Source of the DNA: Gammaproteobacteria bacterium
Lineage (GTDB): Bacteria > Pseudomonadota > Gammaproteobacteria > Xanthomonadales > Wenzhouxiangellaceae
Length of the DNA: 57,649 nt
Reading direction: 5' to 3'
Assembly: GCA_021772985.1 (NCBI GenBank)
Contig: JAJFKX010000040.1
Span: forward strand, 1-57,649
Shown here: piece after piece, positions 43,198 through 52,704 of the stretch
How positions within the stretch are numbered: position 1 is the first letter of the stretch
Layout of the letters: each line of letters opens with the position of its first letter
The notes under the pieces: generated by a model
Seen by the model: only the letters and a program-made list of their open reading frames with translations
What the model was told of the DNA's origin: nothing
Database searches by the model: none
Translations under genes and position numbers: made by a program

Positions 43198-45291
43198 TTA
43201 CCAGATTTTAACCCGTTTTTCCGGTTCGGTATACATTGGGTCTTCCGGGCTAACCCCAAAAGCATCATAAAACTCCGGCATGTTAGTGACGATGCCGTTA
43301 ACCCGGAATTTAGCAGGTGAATGGGGGTCGATTTTCAGCCGTCGTTTGAGTTCTTCATCTCGATAGAGCCGTTGCCATACCTGAGCCCAGCCGAGGAAGA
43401 AACGCTGTTGCCCGGACAAGCCGTCGATCACTGGAGAGGGTTCTCCATTGAGTGACTCCTGCCAAGCTTTATAAGCTATGCTCAGACCACCCAGGTCGCC
43501 AATATTTTCACCAAGAGTCAATTCACCATTGACATATTCACCATCTATTGCATCGTAACCTGCATATTGTTCGACCAACTGGCTGGTGCGCTTCTGGAAT
43601 TCTTCCCGATCCTGATCAGTCCACCAGTTACGCAGGTTTCCGTCACCATCGGATTTGCTGCCCTGGTCATCGAAGCCATGACCCATTTCATGGCCGATAA
43701 CAGCACCAATACCGCCATAGTTAACTGCATCATCCGCGCCCAGATAAAAGAAGGGTGGTTGTAATATTGCAGCAGGAAAAACAATTTCATTCATAGGCGG
43801 GTTGTAATAGGCATTTACGGTTTGCGGTGTCATAAACCACTCGCCGCGATCGATTGGTCCACCCAGTTTATTGATATCACGCAGGGAATCAAAGGCAGTC
43901 CCATTCTTGATATTGCCAACCAGATCGTCAGCACTGATAGATAGCGAGTCATAGTCGCGCCAGATATCCGGATAACCAATTTTCGGTGAGAATTTTGCCA
44001 GTTTGTCGATGGCCTGTTGCTTGGTCTGTTCGCCCATCCAGTCAAGTTCCAGAATAGACTTGCGATAAGCTTCACGAAGACTTTCCACCAATTCGGTCAT
44101 TCGCTGTTTGGCTTCCGGCTGAAAATAGCGTTGTACATATATCTGACCTAATTGCTCACCCATGACATCGTTAGCAGCTTCAATAGCTCGTTTCCAGCGT
44201 GGACGCTGTTCAGATATCCCTTGAAGACCTTTGCTGTGAAACTCGAAGTCTGCCTGGGTGAAAGGCTCACTCAGGTAAGCAGCATAAGCATCCAGCAATT
44301 GAAATTTCAGGTAGTCTTTCCAGGTATCCAGGGAAGCACTATCCAGAATTTCAGGCAGTGCCTGAATGTAGCTCGGTTGGCGGATAATCAAATAGGCCTG
44401 TTCCGGAATTTCGGCAGCTGCGAAAAAGGCTGTCCAATCTATGCCACCAGCCAGTTCCTGTAATTCGGGAATGCTTACCTTGTTGTAAGTCTTATCACGA
44501 TCGCGGTTATCTACACGCTGCCAGTGATGCTCAGCAATTTTGCTTTCCAACGCCGAAATTGCCTGTGCACGGCTCACGGCATTGTCCATTTGGGTTAATT
44601 CAAATAAGCGGATGATGTGTTTTTGGAGCAGTTCGCGGGCGTTATCAAAACGTTCAGTCTGTTCCAGGTAATAATCTCGATCAGGTAGTGTAAGCCCTGC
44701 TTGAGTTAGATATAAAGCGTATTGGGTCGCTTCCTTGGAGTCCTGATTTATAAAGGCTATCAACGGTTGGTTGACCCCGAGCAGCTGCAAATGCCCCATT
44801 GCGGAAAATAATGCTGTCCGGCTATCGATAGCATCCAGTCTGGCTAAATCTTCAACCAGTGGTTGATAGCCTTTAGTATCAGCTGCCTCTTGATTCATAT
44901 AGGCCTGGTAAAAATCACGTATTTTTTGCTCAGCTGACCCTGGTGGCACGTTTTCAGCATTGCTGATTTCTTCAACTATAGTCCTGATATTGCTTTCTGC
45001 GGCATCCGCCAATTTGGTAAAACTGCTGTAGTTGGATTTGTCAGAAGGGATTTCAGTGTTCTTCAGCCATTCCCCATTGGCAAAAGTGAAGAAATCATCA
45101 CCTGCCGTGACTGTTTTATCCATGGCCGCCAAATCAATGCCCGAAATTGGCTGCTGTTGCATACCGGTATTTGCGTCAGCTTCGCTTGACGCGGTTTGTT
45201 GCTGGTTTGAAGACTCTTCAGCTGCTTGTTGTTGACAGCCGGTCGTGAGGCATATCAGCAACATGCTGACTGCATATAAACAAACTTTCAT
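43198..45291 (-). CDS. pepO: M13-family metallopeptidase lipoprotein, distant third paralogue
   Basis: A 697-residue M13 zinc endopeptidase with a lipoprotein signal ending in LTTGC (Cys19) and a Gln/Ser/Glu-rich linker. The zinc motif HEMGHGFDDQG and the ENIGDLGGLSIAY glutamate motif are intact, and the protein ends KRVKIW, like the ERVSIW of the tandem pair at 6697 and 9318. It is clearly more diverged from that pair than they are from each other. Three envelope M13 peptidases in under 40 kb is a notable investment in oligopeptide hydrolysis. Confidence 0.93.
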   Translation of the reverse strand: MKVCLYAVSMLLICLTTGCQQQAAEESSNQQQTASSEADANTGMQQQPISGIDLAAMDKTVTAGDDFFTFANGEWLKNTEIPSDKSNYSSFTKLADAAESNIRTIVEEISNAENVPPGSAEQKIRDFYQAYMNQEAADTKGYQPLVEDLARLDAIDSRTALFSAMGHLQLLGVNQPLIAFINQDSKEATQYALYLTQAGLTLPDRDYYLEQTERFDNARELLQKHIIRLFELTQMDNAVSRAQAISALESKIAEHHWQRVDNRDRDKTYNKVSIPELQELAGGIDWTAFFAAAEIPEQAYLIIRQPSYIQALPEILDSASLDTWKDYLKFQLLDAYAAYLSEPFTQADFEFHSKGLQGISEQRPRWKRAIEAANDVMGEQLGQIYVQRYFQPEAKQRMTELVESLREAYRKSILELDWMGEQTKQQAIDKLAKFSPKIGYPDIWRDYDSLSISADDLVGNIKNGTAFDSLRDINKLGGPIDRGEWFMTPQTVNAYYNPPMNEIVFPAAILQPPFFYLGADDAVNYGGIGAVIGHEMGHGFDDQGSKSDGDGNLRNWWTDQDREEFQKRTSQLVEQYAGYDAIDGEYVNGELTLGENIGDLGGLSIAYKAWQESLNGEPSPVIDGLSGQQRFFLGWAQVWQRLYRDEELKRRLKIDPHSPAKFRVNGIVTNMPEFYDAFGVSPEDPMYTEPEKRVKIW

Positions 45292-45363
45292 TACGGATGG
45301 TTCCTTTGTTTTAAGACATCACTGAATAATATCATTAGGTGCATTGAAAAAATTTCCATCCGA

Positions 45364-45392
45364 CTTGAAAACCGACAAATTGGTCTCATCTA
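45364..45392 (+). promoter_or_regulatory. Heat-shock (RpoH/sigma32-type) promoter of the hsp20 gene
   Basis: CTTGAAA (45364-45370) matches the sigma32 -35 element exactly, and after 13 bases TCTCATCTA (45384-45392) matches the -10 consensus CCCCATNTA in six of the eight specified bases. The gene behind it encodes a small heat-shock protein, which fits. Predicted transcript start is about 80 bases before the ATG. Confidence 0.75.
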
Positions 45393-45478
45393 TTTAATCG
45401 TAGCTGCTGTTAAGAGCTATGGGTCTGGCCATTTTGGCAGATCGAGATAACTACCTATTGCTTTTGGAGGATATGGTT

Positions 45479-45949
45479 ATGACTACTTTTGATTTTTCCC
45501 CTTTGTTTCGTACAGCCATTGGTTTTGACCGCTTGGCCAATCAATTGAATAGCGCTGTCAGCAACGATTCAGGTGGTTACCCACCGTATAACATCGAAGC
45601 CCGAGAAGAAAATGCATATCGCATTACTATGGCGGTAGCTGGTTTTGCCGAAGCTGAACTGAATATTGTCAGCGAGCAAAATACTTTGACCGTTTCCGGT
45701 AAGCAGGGCGATGGTGATGCTGAAAAGCATGAATATTTGTACCGCGGAATTGCCAATCGCGCATTCGAACGACGGTTCCAGCTGGCAGAACATGTTTCTG
45801 TCGAAGGTGCTCGCCTGGAGAATGGCCTGCTGCATATTGATCTGGTACGCGAGATACCTGAGACAATGAAGCCAAAGCAGATAAATATTCAAGCTCAAAC
45901 CGCTTCCCAGTTGCTGGAAAGTGATCCGAAGTCGGTGAAAGCAGCTTAG
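45479..45949 (+). CDS. ibpA: Small heat shock protein Hsp20 (IbpA/IbpB-like)
   Basis: About 156 residues. The ATG at 45479 was chosen because GGAGG lies nine bases upstream and the N-terminus MTTFDFSPLFRTAIGFDRL matches IbpA-type proteins; the ATG at 45473 is too close to it. The alpha-crystallin domain runs from PPYNIEAREENAYRITMAVAG to the conserved A-x-x-x-n-G-L-L motif (ARLENGLLHIDL), followed by a short tail. It binds unfolding proteins and hands them to DnaK/ClpB. The RpoH-type promoter upstream supports heat induction. Confidence 0.93.
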   Translation: MTTFDFSPLFRTAIGFDRLANQLNSAVSNDSGGYPPYNIEAREENAYRITMAVAGFAEAELNIVSEQNTLTVSGKQGDGDAEKHEYLYRGIANRAFERRFQLAEHVSVEGARLENGLLHIDLVREIPETMKPKQINIQAQTASQLLESDPKSVKAA

Positions 45950-45972
45950 CTGTAATTTCCGTGTACGACACG

Positions 45973-45998
45973 AAGGGCGCCACCAGGCGCCCTTTTTT
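45973..45998 (+). terminator. Intrinsic terminator of the hsp20 gene
   Basis: GGGCGCC and GGCGCCC form a 7-bp GC-rich stem with a short loop, followed by six T, about 25 bases after the stop codon. Confidence 0.88.
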
Positions 45999-46224
45999 AA
46001 TGTTGGTTTGGGTAATGCCAGCCAAACCAAACCGAGTGACGCACTCGTGATGTTACACCGCCAGGTGAGCATGATGGCAAAGAGAAACGCTTGAACCTGG
46101 TCCGCACTAGTGGAGAGCAGGTCCGGCACAGATTGCGCTGCATCAACAGAGCAACAGCAGTGTTTGGCTCTCAAATTGCTGTAAATGTTGTCAATGCATC
46201 GGTAAAACTCGCATAATTCACGCC

Positions 46225-46956
46225 ATGAATCGGTTGTTGTTATTTGGCCATCGTATTTGGCTGATTTTTATTTGTGCGCCATGGATACTGCTATTGACTA
46301 TATTGGCGGTAATTGGTGTGATTGTTTTCCGTTGGCTGGTGGGTAGCAAGGCAGCCGGCCGGCTGGTGGTCTCGCGCTGGGCTCGATGCTTAGCCTGGAT
46401 TCTGCCATTACGGGTTCAGGTAACTGGTAAGCAGAACATCAACCCTGAGCAGGCCTACGTGGTGGTTGCCAATCATTTAAGCATGCTGGACATTTTGGCA
46501 ATTTTTGGCTGGTCGGGATTGGAGCTGCGCTGGGTGTTAAAACATGAATTGCGCCACGTGCCGTTAATTGGTTGGGGATGTAGCGTAATGGGTTATGTAT
46601 TTGTTGATCGTCGTAACCGTGAACTGGCTATCCAGGCAATCAACAAGGCCACCGGTAAGTTGGAAGCGGGCGAGGGCATGATGTTTTTTCCTGAAGGCAC
46701 ACGCAGTAAAAGTGGACAACTGTTACCATTCAAAATGGGCGCGTTCAAAACCGCCCTCAAGCAGCAGATGCCGATATTACCAATTAGTATCCAGGGAACG
46801 TATGCACTAATGCCGTCGGGTGCGATGCTGCCCAAACCAGGACGTGCGAAAATTTGCATTCACCCGGAAATAGCTACAGCTGGTATGAGTAAGAGTGACA
46901 CTGAACAAATAGCTGAACAGGCAAGACAGGCAATTGCTATGGGCCTGGAAACATAA
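46225..46956 (+). CDS. plsC: 1-acyl-sn-glycerol-3-phosphate acyltransferase (PlsC family)
   Basis: A 243-residue inner-membrane acyltransferase with an N-terminal hydrophobic hairpin (about 8-40). The family motifs are ANHLSMLDI (HxxxxD, about 92), VFVDRR, and FFPEGTRS (about 155). It makes phosphatidic acid from lysophosphatidic acid in phospholipid synthesis. It opens a compact run of five plus-strand genes; the rhomboid gene starts two bases after its stop. Confidence 0.9.
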   Translation: MNRLLLFGHRIWLIFICAPWILLLTILAVIGVIVFRWLVGSKAAGRLVVSRWARCLAWILPLRVQVTGKQNINPEQAYVVVANHLSMLDILAIFGWSGLELRWVLKHELRHVPLIGWGCSVMGYVFVDRRNRELAIQAINKATGKLEAGEGMMFFPEGTRSKSGQLLPFKMGAFKTALKQQMPILPISIQGTYALMPSGAMLPKPGRAKICIHPEIATAGMSKSDTEQIAEQARQAIAMGLET

Positions 46957-46958
46957 CC

Positions 46959-47669
46959 ATGCGGGTGCATATACCTGATCCTAATTACACCGGTTCCGCT
47001 CGCGCCAAGCGTAATATCATCACTGCGTTACGTGCCAGTGCACTGTTTGTGCTGCTTATCTGGGGCGTGTTTCTGGTTGATCGCATCGGTGGATTAGAAC
47101 TGTATCGTTATGGATTGCTGCCGCAAACTCAAGCAGGTTTAACTGGTTTGCTGATGACGCCCTTACTGCATGCCTCCTGGCAGCACTTATTATCGAATAC
47201 GTTGCCATTACTGGTTGCAGGTACAGCAATTTTGTATCTATATCCTAATTCTGCGATTCGAGTGATTCCGGTGATTTACTTTGGTAGCTCGCTGGTTGTC
47301 TGGGTTTTTGGACGCCCGGATTTGCACATCGGGGCCAGTGGTTTGATATATGGATTATTGGCTTATGTTTTTATCGGTGGGATTTTACGCCGTGATATGC
47401 GCTCGATCGGGGTCTCGCTGCTTATTTGGTTTTTATACGGTTCCCTGTTATCAGGTATTTTGCCGCGTTCCGGGCCTGTTTCCTGGGAACTGCATTTATC
47501 GGGTTTTATTCTTGGTGTGGTATTGGCAATTATATACCGCCAATGGGACCGGCCACCTCGTAAACGCTATGCTTGGGAAGACGAAGAAGATCAGAGTGAT
47601 GAACACCAACAGGATCAGAAAGTGGCAGGTAAAAACGCTGAGAAACCATGGCTTGGCGGTGATCAGTAA
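46959..47669 (+). CDS. Rhomboid-family intramembrane serine protease
   Basis: A 236-residue membrane protein with about six hydrophobic segments. The catalytic Ser lies in GASGLIYGLLAY (about residue 130); LLHASWQHLLSNTLPLL carries the H-x-x-x-N motif of the second helix, and a His in the last helix (WELHLSGFILG) completes the dyad. Rhomboids cut transmembrane segments of other proteins. The C-terminal 40 residues are charged and cytoplasmic-looking (EDEEDQSDEHQQDQK). Start is two bases after plsC, implying translational coupling. Confidence 0.88.
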   Translation: MRVHIPDPNYTGSARAKRNIITALRASALFVLLIWGVFLVDRIGGLELYRYGLLPQTQAGLTGLLMTPLLHASWQHLLSNTLPLLVAGTAILYLYPNSAIRVIPVIYFGSSLVVWVFGRPDLHIGASGLIYGLLAYVFIGGILRRDMRSIGVSLLIWFLYGSLLSGILPRSGPVSWELHLSGFILGVVLAIIYRQWDRPPRKRYAWEDEEDQSDEHQQDQKVAGKNAEKPWLGGDQ

Positions 47670-47732
47670 ACTGACCTTTAGCATGGGATACGGCATAATT
47701 GCCGATCTTGAATAGCGTTTGAAACGAGATTG

Positions 47733-48779
47733 ATGAGTTACTTCCGGGGTGTAATCAAGGCATTGATCCTGCTGCTGGCGATCGTGGTTGTTACCGCTAT
47801 GTTTTTGCCTGCCTCAACCACCGTAACCCGTAGCAGCATTATCCAGGCATCTCCGCAGCGGGTATTTACTTTGATCAATGGTTTTGAGCATTTCAAGTTG
47901 TTTTCGCCGTGGCATTACCTGGACTCCCAAAGCCAATACAGATACAGCGGTCCGGTAACAGGTATAGGCGCACAGATGCAATGGCACAGCGATAACCATA
48001 AGCTTGGCAGCGGAAGTAGCCAAATCATTGCAGTTGAGCAAAACCGCAGAGTCACCATGCGATTGAATTTTGATCGACGGGGTTCTGCCACGGCCTGGTT
48101 TGAATTACAACCGGTGGGCCTGGATACCCAGGTTATCTGGGGTTTGCAAAGTGATGCCGGGTTTGATCTGGCAACACGGTATTTCAATCTGCTGCTGGAT
48201 TATTTTGTAGGCAAAGATTATGAGCAAGGTCTGCGGCAATTAAAAATCCTGGCTGAAGCCACGCCTGATGTTGATACCCAGGCAGTAACCCAGCAATACG
48301 ACGTACGATTATTTGACCAACCAGATGCCGAAAGATTATTGATAACAACGCAATCAGATCAAACTATCGAGGCATTCAGTAAAGCAGTCACTCAGGCATA
48401 TGCGCAGTTAAAAGTGGCTACGCTTGCCAGCGGTTTAAACATCGATGGAGCACCATTCATGGTAGAGCAGTATTCGCAGGGTGATCATTATGTGTTGACT
48501 GCGGGTATTTTTGTGAGTGGTGAAATGGAGGGGAAATTGCCTGTTGGCATAAAACTGGAGCATGTTGCCGCTACCCAACTGGCTTGCAGCGCTCACAGCA
48601 ATCAAGCAACCAACAAAGCTGAAACGTATCAGCGAGTAATGCATTGGATCATAGACAATGATTATCTGGTGTCGGGGCCATCCAGAGAACAGCATCCGCA
48701 GGGAGTATTGGCGACAATGACTCAACCAATGTATAGATGGATTTGTTTCCCGGTGGAGGCGGCTAATAATGGGGGCTAA
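47733..48779 (+). CDS. SRPBCC-family protein with N-terminal membrane segment and probable GyrI-like C-terminal domain
   Basis: About 348 residues starting at ATG 47733. A membrane anchor (ALILLLAIVVVTAMFLP, about 10-26) is followed by a polyketide cyclase/SRPBCC-type ligand-binding domain (from STTVTRSSIIQASPQRVFTLI, with FKLFSPWHYLD, to about 170). A C-terminal region (about 190-340) resembles GyrI/AraC effector-binding folds. This combination is found in small exported or membrane-tethered proteins of unknown function. It overlaps the next gene by 11 bases. Confidence 0.72.
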   Translation: MSYFRGVIKALILLLAIVVVTAMFLPASTTVTRSSIIQASPQRVFTLINGFEHFKLFSPWHYLDSQSQYRYSGPVTGIGAQMQWHSDNHKLGSGSSQIIAVEQNRRVTMRLNFDRRGSATAWFELQPVGLDTQVIWGLQSDAGFDLATRYFNLLLDYFVGKDYEQGLRQLKILAEATPDVDTQAVTQQYDVRLFDQPDAERLLITTQSDQTIEAFSKAVTQAYAQLKVATLASGLNIDGAPFMVEQYSQGDHYVLTAGIFVSGEMEGKLPVGIKLEHVAATQLACSAHSNQATNKAETYQRVMHWIIDNDYLVSGPSREQHPQGVLATMTQPMYRWICFPVEAANNGG

Positions 48780-49710
48780 TTCACTGCTCGCGCCCAGACA
48801 AAGTCCCAGAATTCATATCCTGGGAGCAGGGCGGGCTGGGACCACACTTGCGCAAGCCTGGGTTGAGGCTGGTACTGCTGATATCGGCCTGGTAATGAAT
48901 CGCCGATATGACTCTGCGGTATCAGCTGTGAGGCGTATTGGAGCAGGGTATCCGGTAAAATCGTGGGTACCTGCTTTTGGCGAGTTTATAGCAGCGCATA
49001 AAGAGCAACCTGATTGGATTATGCTGGCGGTGCCGGATGGTGATCTGGCAGTGGTGGCAGAAACCCTTGCCCAAGGGCTGAATGAGTCCATTAAACCGGT
49101 ACTGGTATTTCATATTAGCGGGCAACTTGATAATCAGGTACTGATGCCGCTGTTTGAGCAGGGGATTGCAACAGCCTCAGCCCATCCGGTACTGGCATTT
49201 TCTCAGGCAGATACCGCTCGTCAGCAATTGCTGGATAGCTATTGCCTGCTTGCTGCTGATGTTGAAACACAACCCCAATTGCAGCGGTTATTTTCGGGGA
49301 TCGGGATGCGTTGTGTAATAGCACCATCAGATTTGGATAAGACCGCGTATCATGCAGCGATGGTGTGCGCCAGTAATTTTACCTGTGCATTGCAATATCT
49401 GGCCGCCAACCTCGCTCAGCAAGCCGGATTGCCAGCAGAAAGTGCGCTGGAGTTATTAACCAACCTGTCACAGCATAGCCTGGAAGGCATTGCCGAGCAT
49501 GGTCCATTGGATGCTTTGACGGGCCCTATTGAGCGAGGGGATTCAGGCGCTACCAGGCAATTGTTGAGTGTCATCAAAAGGTTGCCGAAACAACAGTCAG
49601 CAAGTTTGATGGCACTGGCTCGGACAGTTTTGGAAATGGCGCAGACAAAACAAAGCATCAATCACAAGCAGGCGAGCCAAATTACTGAATTACTTGATGC
49701 ATCTGAATAA
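48769..49710 (+). CDS. Rossmann-like and DUF2520 domain-containing protein
   Basis: A 313-residue cytosolic protein. The N-terminus has a nucleotide-binding fold (HILGAGRAGTTLAQAWVEAG, about 17-36) like that of ketopantoate and pyrroline-5-carboxylate reductases. The C-terminal helical half matches DUF2520, with LDKTAYHAAMVCASNF and GPIERGD. A dehydrogenase acting on a small hydroxy or keto acid is plausible, but the substrate is unknown for this family. It overlaps the SRPBCC gene and lies 12 bases before pepN. Confidence 0.82.
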   Translation: MGANSLLAPRQSPRIHILGAGRAGTTLAQAWVEAGTADIGLVMNRRYDSAVSAVRRIGAGYPVKSWVPAFGEFIAAHKEQPDWIMLAVPDGDLAVVAETLAQGLNESIKPVLVFHISGQLDNQVLMPLFEQGIATASAHPVLAFSQADTARQQLLDSYCLLAADVETQPQLQRLFSGIGMRCVIAPSDLDKTAYHAAMVCASNFTCALQYLAANLAQQAGLPAESALELLTNLSQHSLEGIAEHGPLDALTGPIERGDSGATRQLLSVIKRLPKQQSASLMALARTVLEMAQTKQSINHKQASQITELLDASE

Positions 49711-49722
49711 ATTTGGAGAAAT

Positions 49723-52374
49723 ATGAAACAAGGCCAACCCCCGCAAACACCGTTTAGGCGCGCCGACTACCAGGCGCCTGCATATTTGGTTGATGAATTG
49801 GAATTGGACATCATCATTGATCCACAGAGGACCTTGGTCAACAGCAGTTTTGAAGTCTATCGAAACCCGGATAATACTGAAGCAAATGATGAATTGACGC
49901 TGGATGGTGCAGCACTGGATTTACAGTCGGTGATGATCAACGGGCGACAGTTGGATAAACACGATTACAGCATTAATGATGAAAACCTGGTCATTTCAGG
50001 AATTGGTGATCGTGCCAGACTGGAGATCAGTGTAGCAATCCAGCCTGCCAGCAATACCGCGCTGGAAGGCTTGTATGTCTCGGGTGACTTTTTGCTTACT
50101 CAATGTGAACCACAGGGGTTTCGGGCGATTACCTACTTCCTGGACCGGCCGGATGTCATGTGTCGCTATAAAGTGACAATTGAAGCTGATCAACAGCAAT
50201 ACCCGGTACTGTTGTCCAATGGCAACGAAGTGGCTCGTGAAAGCCTGGCGGATGGTCGCCACAAAGTCAGCTGGGATGATCCTTTTCCCAAGCCCACTTA
50301 TTTGTTTGCGCTGGTGGCTGGTGATCTGGCAACCGTAGATGAATATTTTACTACTGTTGGTGGGCGTAAAGTATTGCTGCGTTTTGTGGTTGAATACGGC
50401 AGCGAACAACAGTGCCGATACGCAATCCAATCGCTGCAACGTGCAATGCGCTGGGATGAGCAGCGGTTTGGTCTTGAATATGATTTGGATATCTATCATG
50501 TGGTGGTCACCCATGATTTCAACATGGGAGCGATGGAAAATAAAAGCCTTAACATATTCAATTCACGCTATGTGCTGGCTGACCAGGCGACCGCAACAGA
50601 TGCCGATTTTCAATCGATTGAAGGTGTGATCGGACACGAATATTTCCACAACTGGACCGGCAATCGGGTCACTTGCAGGGATTGGTTTCAATTGACCTTA
50701 AAAGAAGGCTTGACGGTCTTTCGCGATCAAGAGTTTTCTTCAGATATGCAGTCCCGTTCGGTGGCAAGAATCAATAATGTGAGAGGACTGAGGCAACGGC
50801 AGTTTGCTGAAGATGCCGGTCCAATGGCGCACCCCATCCGCCCGGATGAGTATTTGGAAATTAATAATTTTTATACCGCTACCGTTTATGAAAAAGGGGC
50901 GGAAATTATCCGGATGTATCAGACTTTACTGGGGCGAGATGGTTTTCGCCAGGGCTTGGATCTGTATTTTCAGCGTCATGATGGTCAGGCAGTAACTTGC
51001 GATGATTTTTTAGCAGCCATGTCCGATGCCAACCAGATGGAGCTAAATCAATTTGGGCGATGGTACAGTCAAATCGGCACCCCGGAAGTAGATGTGGAAA
51101 TGCATTACGATGCGGCACAACAGCAATGTGTACTGCACATGCGCCAACGGCAGAATGACGCTGCCGGTGAGCCATTGCTAATCCCCGTTGCAGTTGGATT
51201 ATTGGGCCAGGATGGTAATGATTTGCCATTGTATGGTGATGATGTGGCAGTGGCCGGGGATTCCACTGCCATATTACAACTGAAGCGTTCCGAGCAGCAG
51301 TTTGTGTTTACCAATGTGCCTGAACAACCGTTACCTTCATTACTGCGTGGCTTTTCGGCACCAGTTAAATTGCATTTTTCAAATTCGCGTAATGATCTGG
51401 CGCGACAGATGGCGCATGATAGCGATAGTTTTAACCGTTGGGATTCTGCGGAGCGCCTGCAACTGGGTATTCTTAAAGAAATGGTCAGCAAAGCAGCTGT
51501 CCGTCAGGCCACTAATGTTGATCAGATTTTTATACAGGCAGCCGGCCGATTGCTTGCCGACCAGCAAATAGACCCGGCTTTGGCTGCATTGGCGATGACA
51601 CCCGTGACCGAGGGGTATCTCGCCCAGCAATTAAGTGTGGTTGATGTTGAAGCAGTGTTTACTGCCACCAAAAATTTCGCTCGAGGTGTGGCTGCGCAGC
51701 CGGAGCTTAACAGTCTGATGGCTGAAAAGATGCAACAGGCTGCAGCGAAAACACAAACATGGTCACTGGATACCAGCGCTATTGGCTTGCGTAAACTGCA
51801 TAACGTTTTACTTGGTTATTTAATGCAGTGCCAGGGTGAGGAGATAACTGATTATTGCCAACAGCGTTATTTTAGTGCTGATAACATGACCGACCGACTG
51901 GCTGTGTTACAGCTACTGGTAAATACCGAGTCTGCAGACCAACAAGCAGTATTAGCCGATTTTGCCGAACGTTATCAAAATAATCCGCTGGTGATGGATA
52001 AATGGTTCACAACCCAGGCGATGCGGCATCATTTACCGGTAACTGAACTACAGCGATTGATGCAACATTCGGCATTCAGTATCAAAAATCCTAACAAGGT
52101 GCGGGCAGTCATAGGTGCCTTCGCACATGCCAACCCGACTGGTTTTCATGCAGCGGATGGCAGTGGTTATGAATTTATGGCCAACCAGATTGTTGAGCTG
52201 AATAACTTGAATCCGCAAATTGCTGCGCGATTGGCGGGTTGTTTTAACCGTTGGAGAAATTACACCGAAGATCGGCAGCAGTTGATGAAGGCGCAATTGG
52301 AGAATATTGCCGGGGCCGGTAAATTATCATCAGATGTATTTGAAGTGGTAACCAATGCTTTAAACAAAGCTTAG
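49723..52374 (+). CDS. pepN: Aminopeptidase N (M1 family)
   Basis: An 883-residue M1 zinc aminopeptidase of the proteobacterial PepN type. The substrate motif GAMENKSLNIFN (about 267-278) precedes the zinc site VIGHEYFHNWTGNRV (about 301-315) and the downstream LKEGLTVFRDQEF glutamate. No signal peptide, so it is cytosolic and removes N-terminal residues from peptides. GGAG precedes the ATG. It ends the plsC-to-pepN run. Confidence 0.96.
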   Translation: MKQGQPPQTPFRRADYQAPAYLVDELELDIIIDPQRTLVNSSFEVYRNPDNTEANDELTLDGAALDLQSVMINGRQLDKHDYSINDENLVISGIGDRARLEISVAIQPASNTALEGLYVSGDFLLTQCEPQGFRAITYFLDRPDVMCRYKVTIEADQQQYPVLLSNGNEVARESLADGRHKVSWDDPFPKPTYLFALVAGDLATVDEYFTTVGGRKVLLRFVVEYGSEQQCRYAIQSLQRAMRWDEQRFGLEYDLDIYHVVVTHDFNMGAMENKSLNIFNSRYVLADQATATDADFQSIEGVIGHEYFHNWTGNRVTCRDWFQLTLKEGLTVFRDQEFSSDMQSRSVARINNVRGLRQRQFAEDAGPMAHPIRPDEYLEINNFYTATVYEKGAEIIRMYQTLLGRDGFRQGLDLYFQRHDGQAVTCDDFLAAMSDANQMELNQFGRWYSQIGTPEVDVEMHYDAAQQQCVLHMRQRQNDAAGEPLLIPVAVGLLGQDGNDLPLYGDDVAVAGDSTAILQLKRSEQQFVFTNVPEQPLPSLLRGFSAPVKLHFSNSRNDLARQMAHDSDSFNRWDSAERLQLGILKEMVSKAAVRQATNVDQIFIQAAGRLLADQQIDPALAALAMTPVTEGYLAQQLSVVDVEAVFTATKNFARGVAAQPELNSLMAEKMQQAAAKTQTWSLDTSAIGLRKLHNVLLGYLMQCQGEEITDYCQQRYFSADNMTDRLAVLQLLVNTESADQQAVLADFAERYQNNPLVMDKWFTTQAMRHHLPVTELQRLMQHSAFSIKNPNKVRAVIGAFAHANPTGFHAADGSGYEFMANQIVELNNLNPQIAARLAGCFNRWRNYTEDRQQLMKAQLENIAGAGKLSSDVFEVVTNALNKA

Positions 52375-52463
52375 TGGCTCAGTCATCTCGAAGCTGAGCC
52401 AGCTGCTGTCACGGCTTTGCACTGTTTTACAAAGGGTTGCTAGTGGCTGAGTGTATTCGAATA

Positions 52464-52691
52464 TCAATCCAGCACTTCATCCATATCCAGTTTGTTGATG
52501 GCTTTTACCAGTAATTCACGCGCTAAAGTAGCATCCTGGCGGGTTGGATATTTAAACGGTAAACGCATATCGGTCATACGGATATTAAACTGGAACCCTT
52601 CCTCATCTTTGGCGGTAAATACCGGCGTAACCATCATGATGTGGCGTAAAGACAAGGTATAACCTTGTAGATCATAGGTGCTTTTTGTCAT
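52464..52691 (-). CDS. Small conserved-looking protein of unknown function
   Basis: A 75-residue soluble protein, MTKSTYDLQGYTLSLRHIM to KLDMDEVLD. It is not recognised. It has a balanced, non-random composition and a GGAAA-like site before the ATG. It sits 13 bases downstream of the stop of the DMT transporter gene on the same strand, which supports a real co-transcribed gene. No function is proposed. Confidence 0.6.
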   Translation of the reverse strand: MTKSTYDLQGYTLSLRHIMMVTPVFTAKDEEGFQFNIRMTDMRLPFKYPTRQDATLARELLVKAINKLDMDEVLD

Positions 52692-52704
52692 CTAACAGTT
52701 TTCC

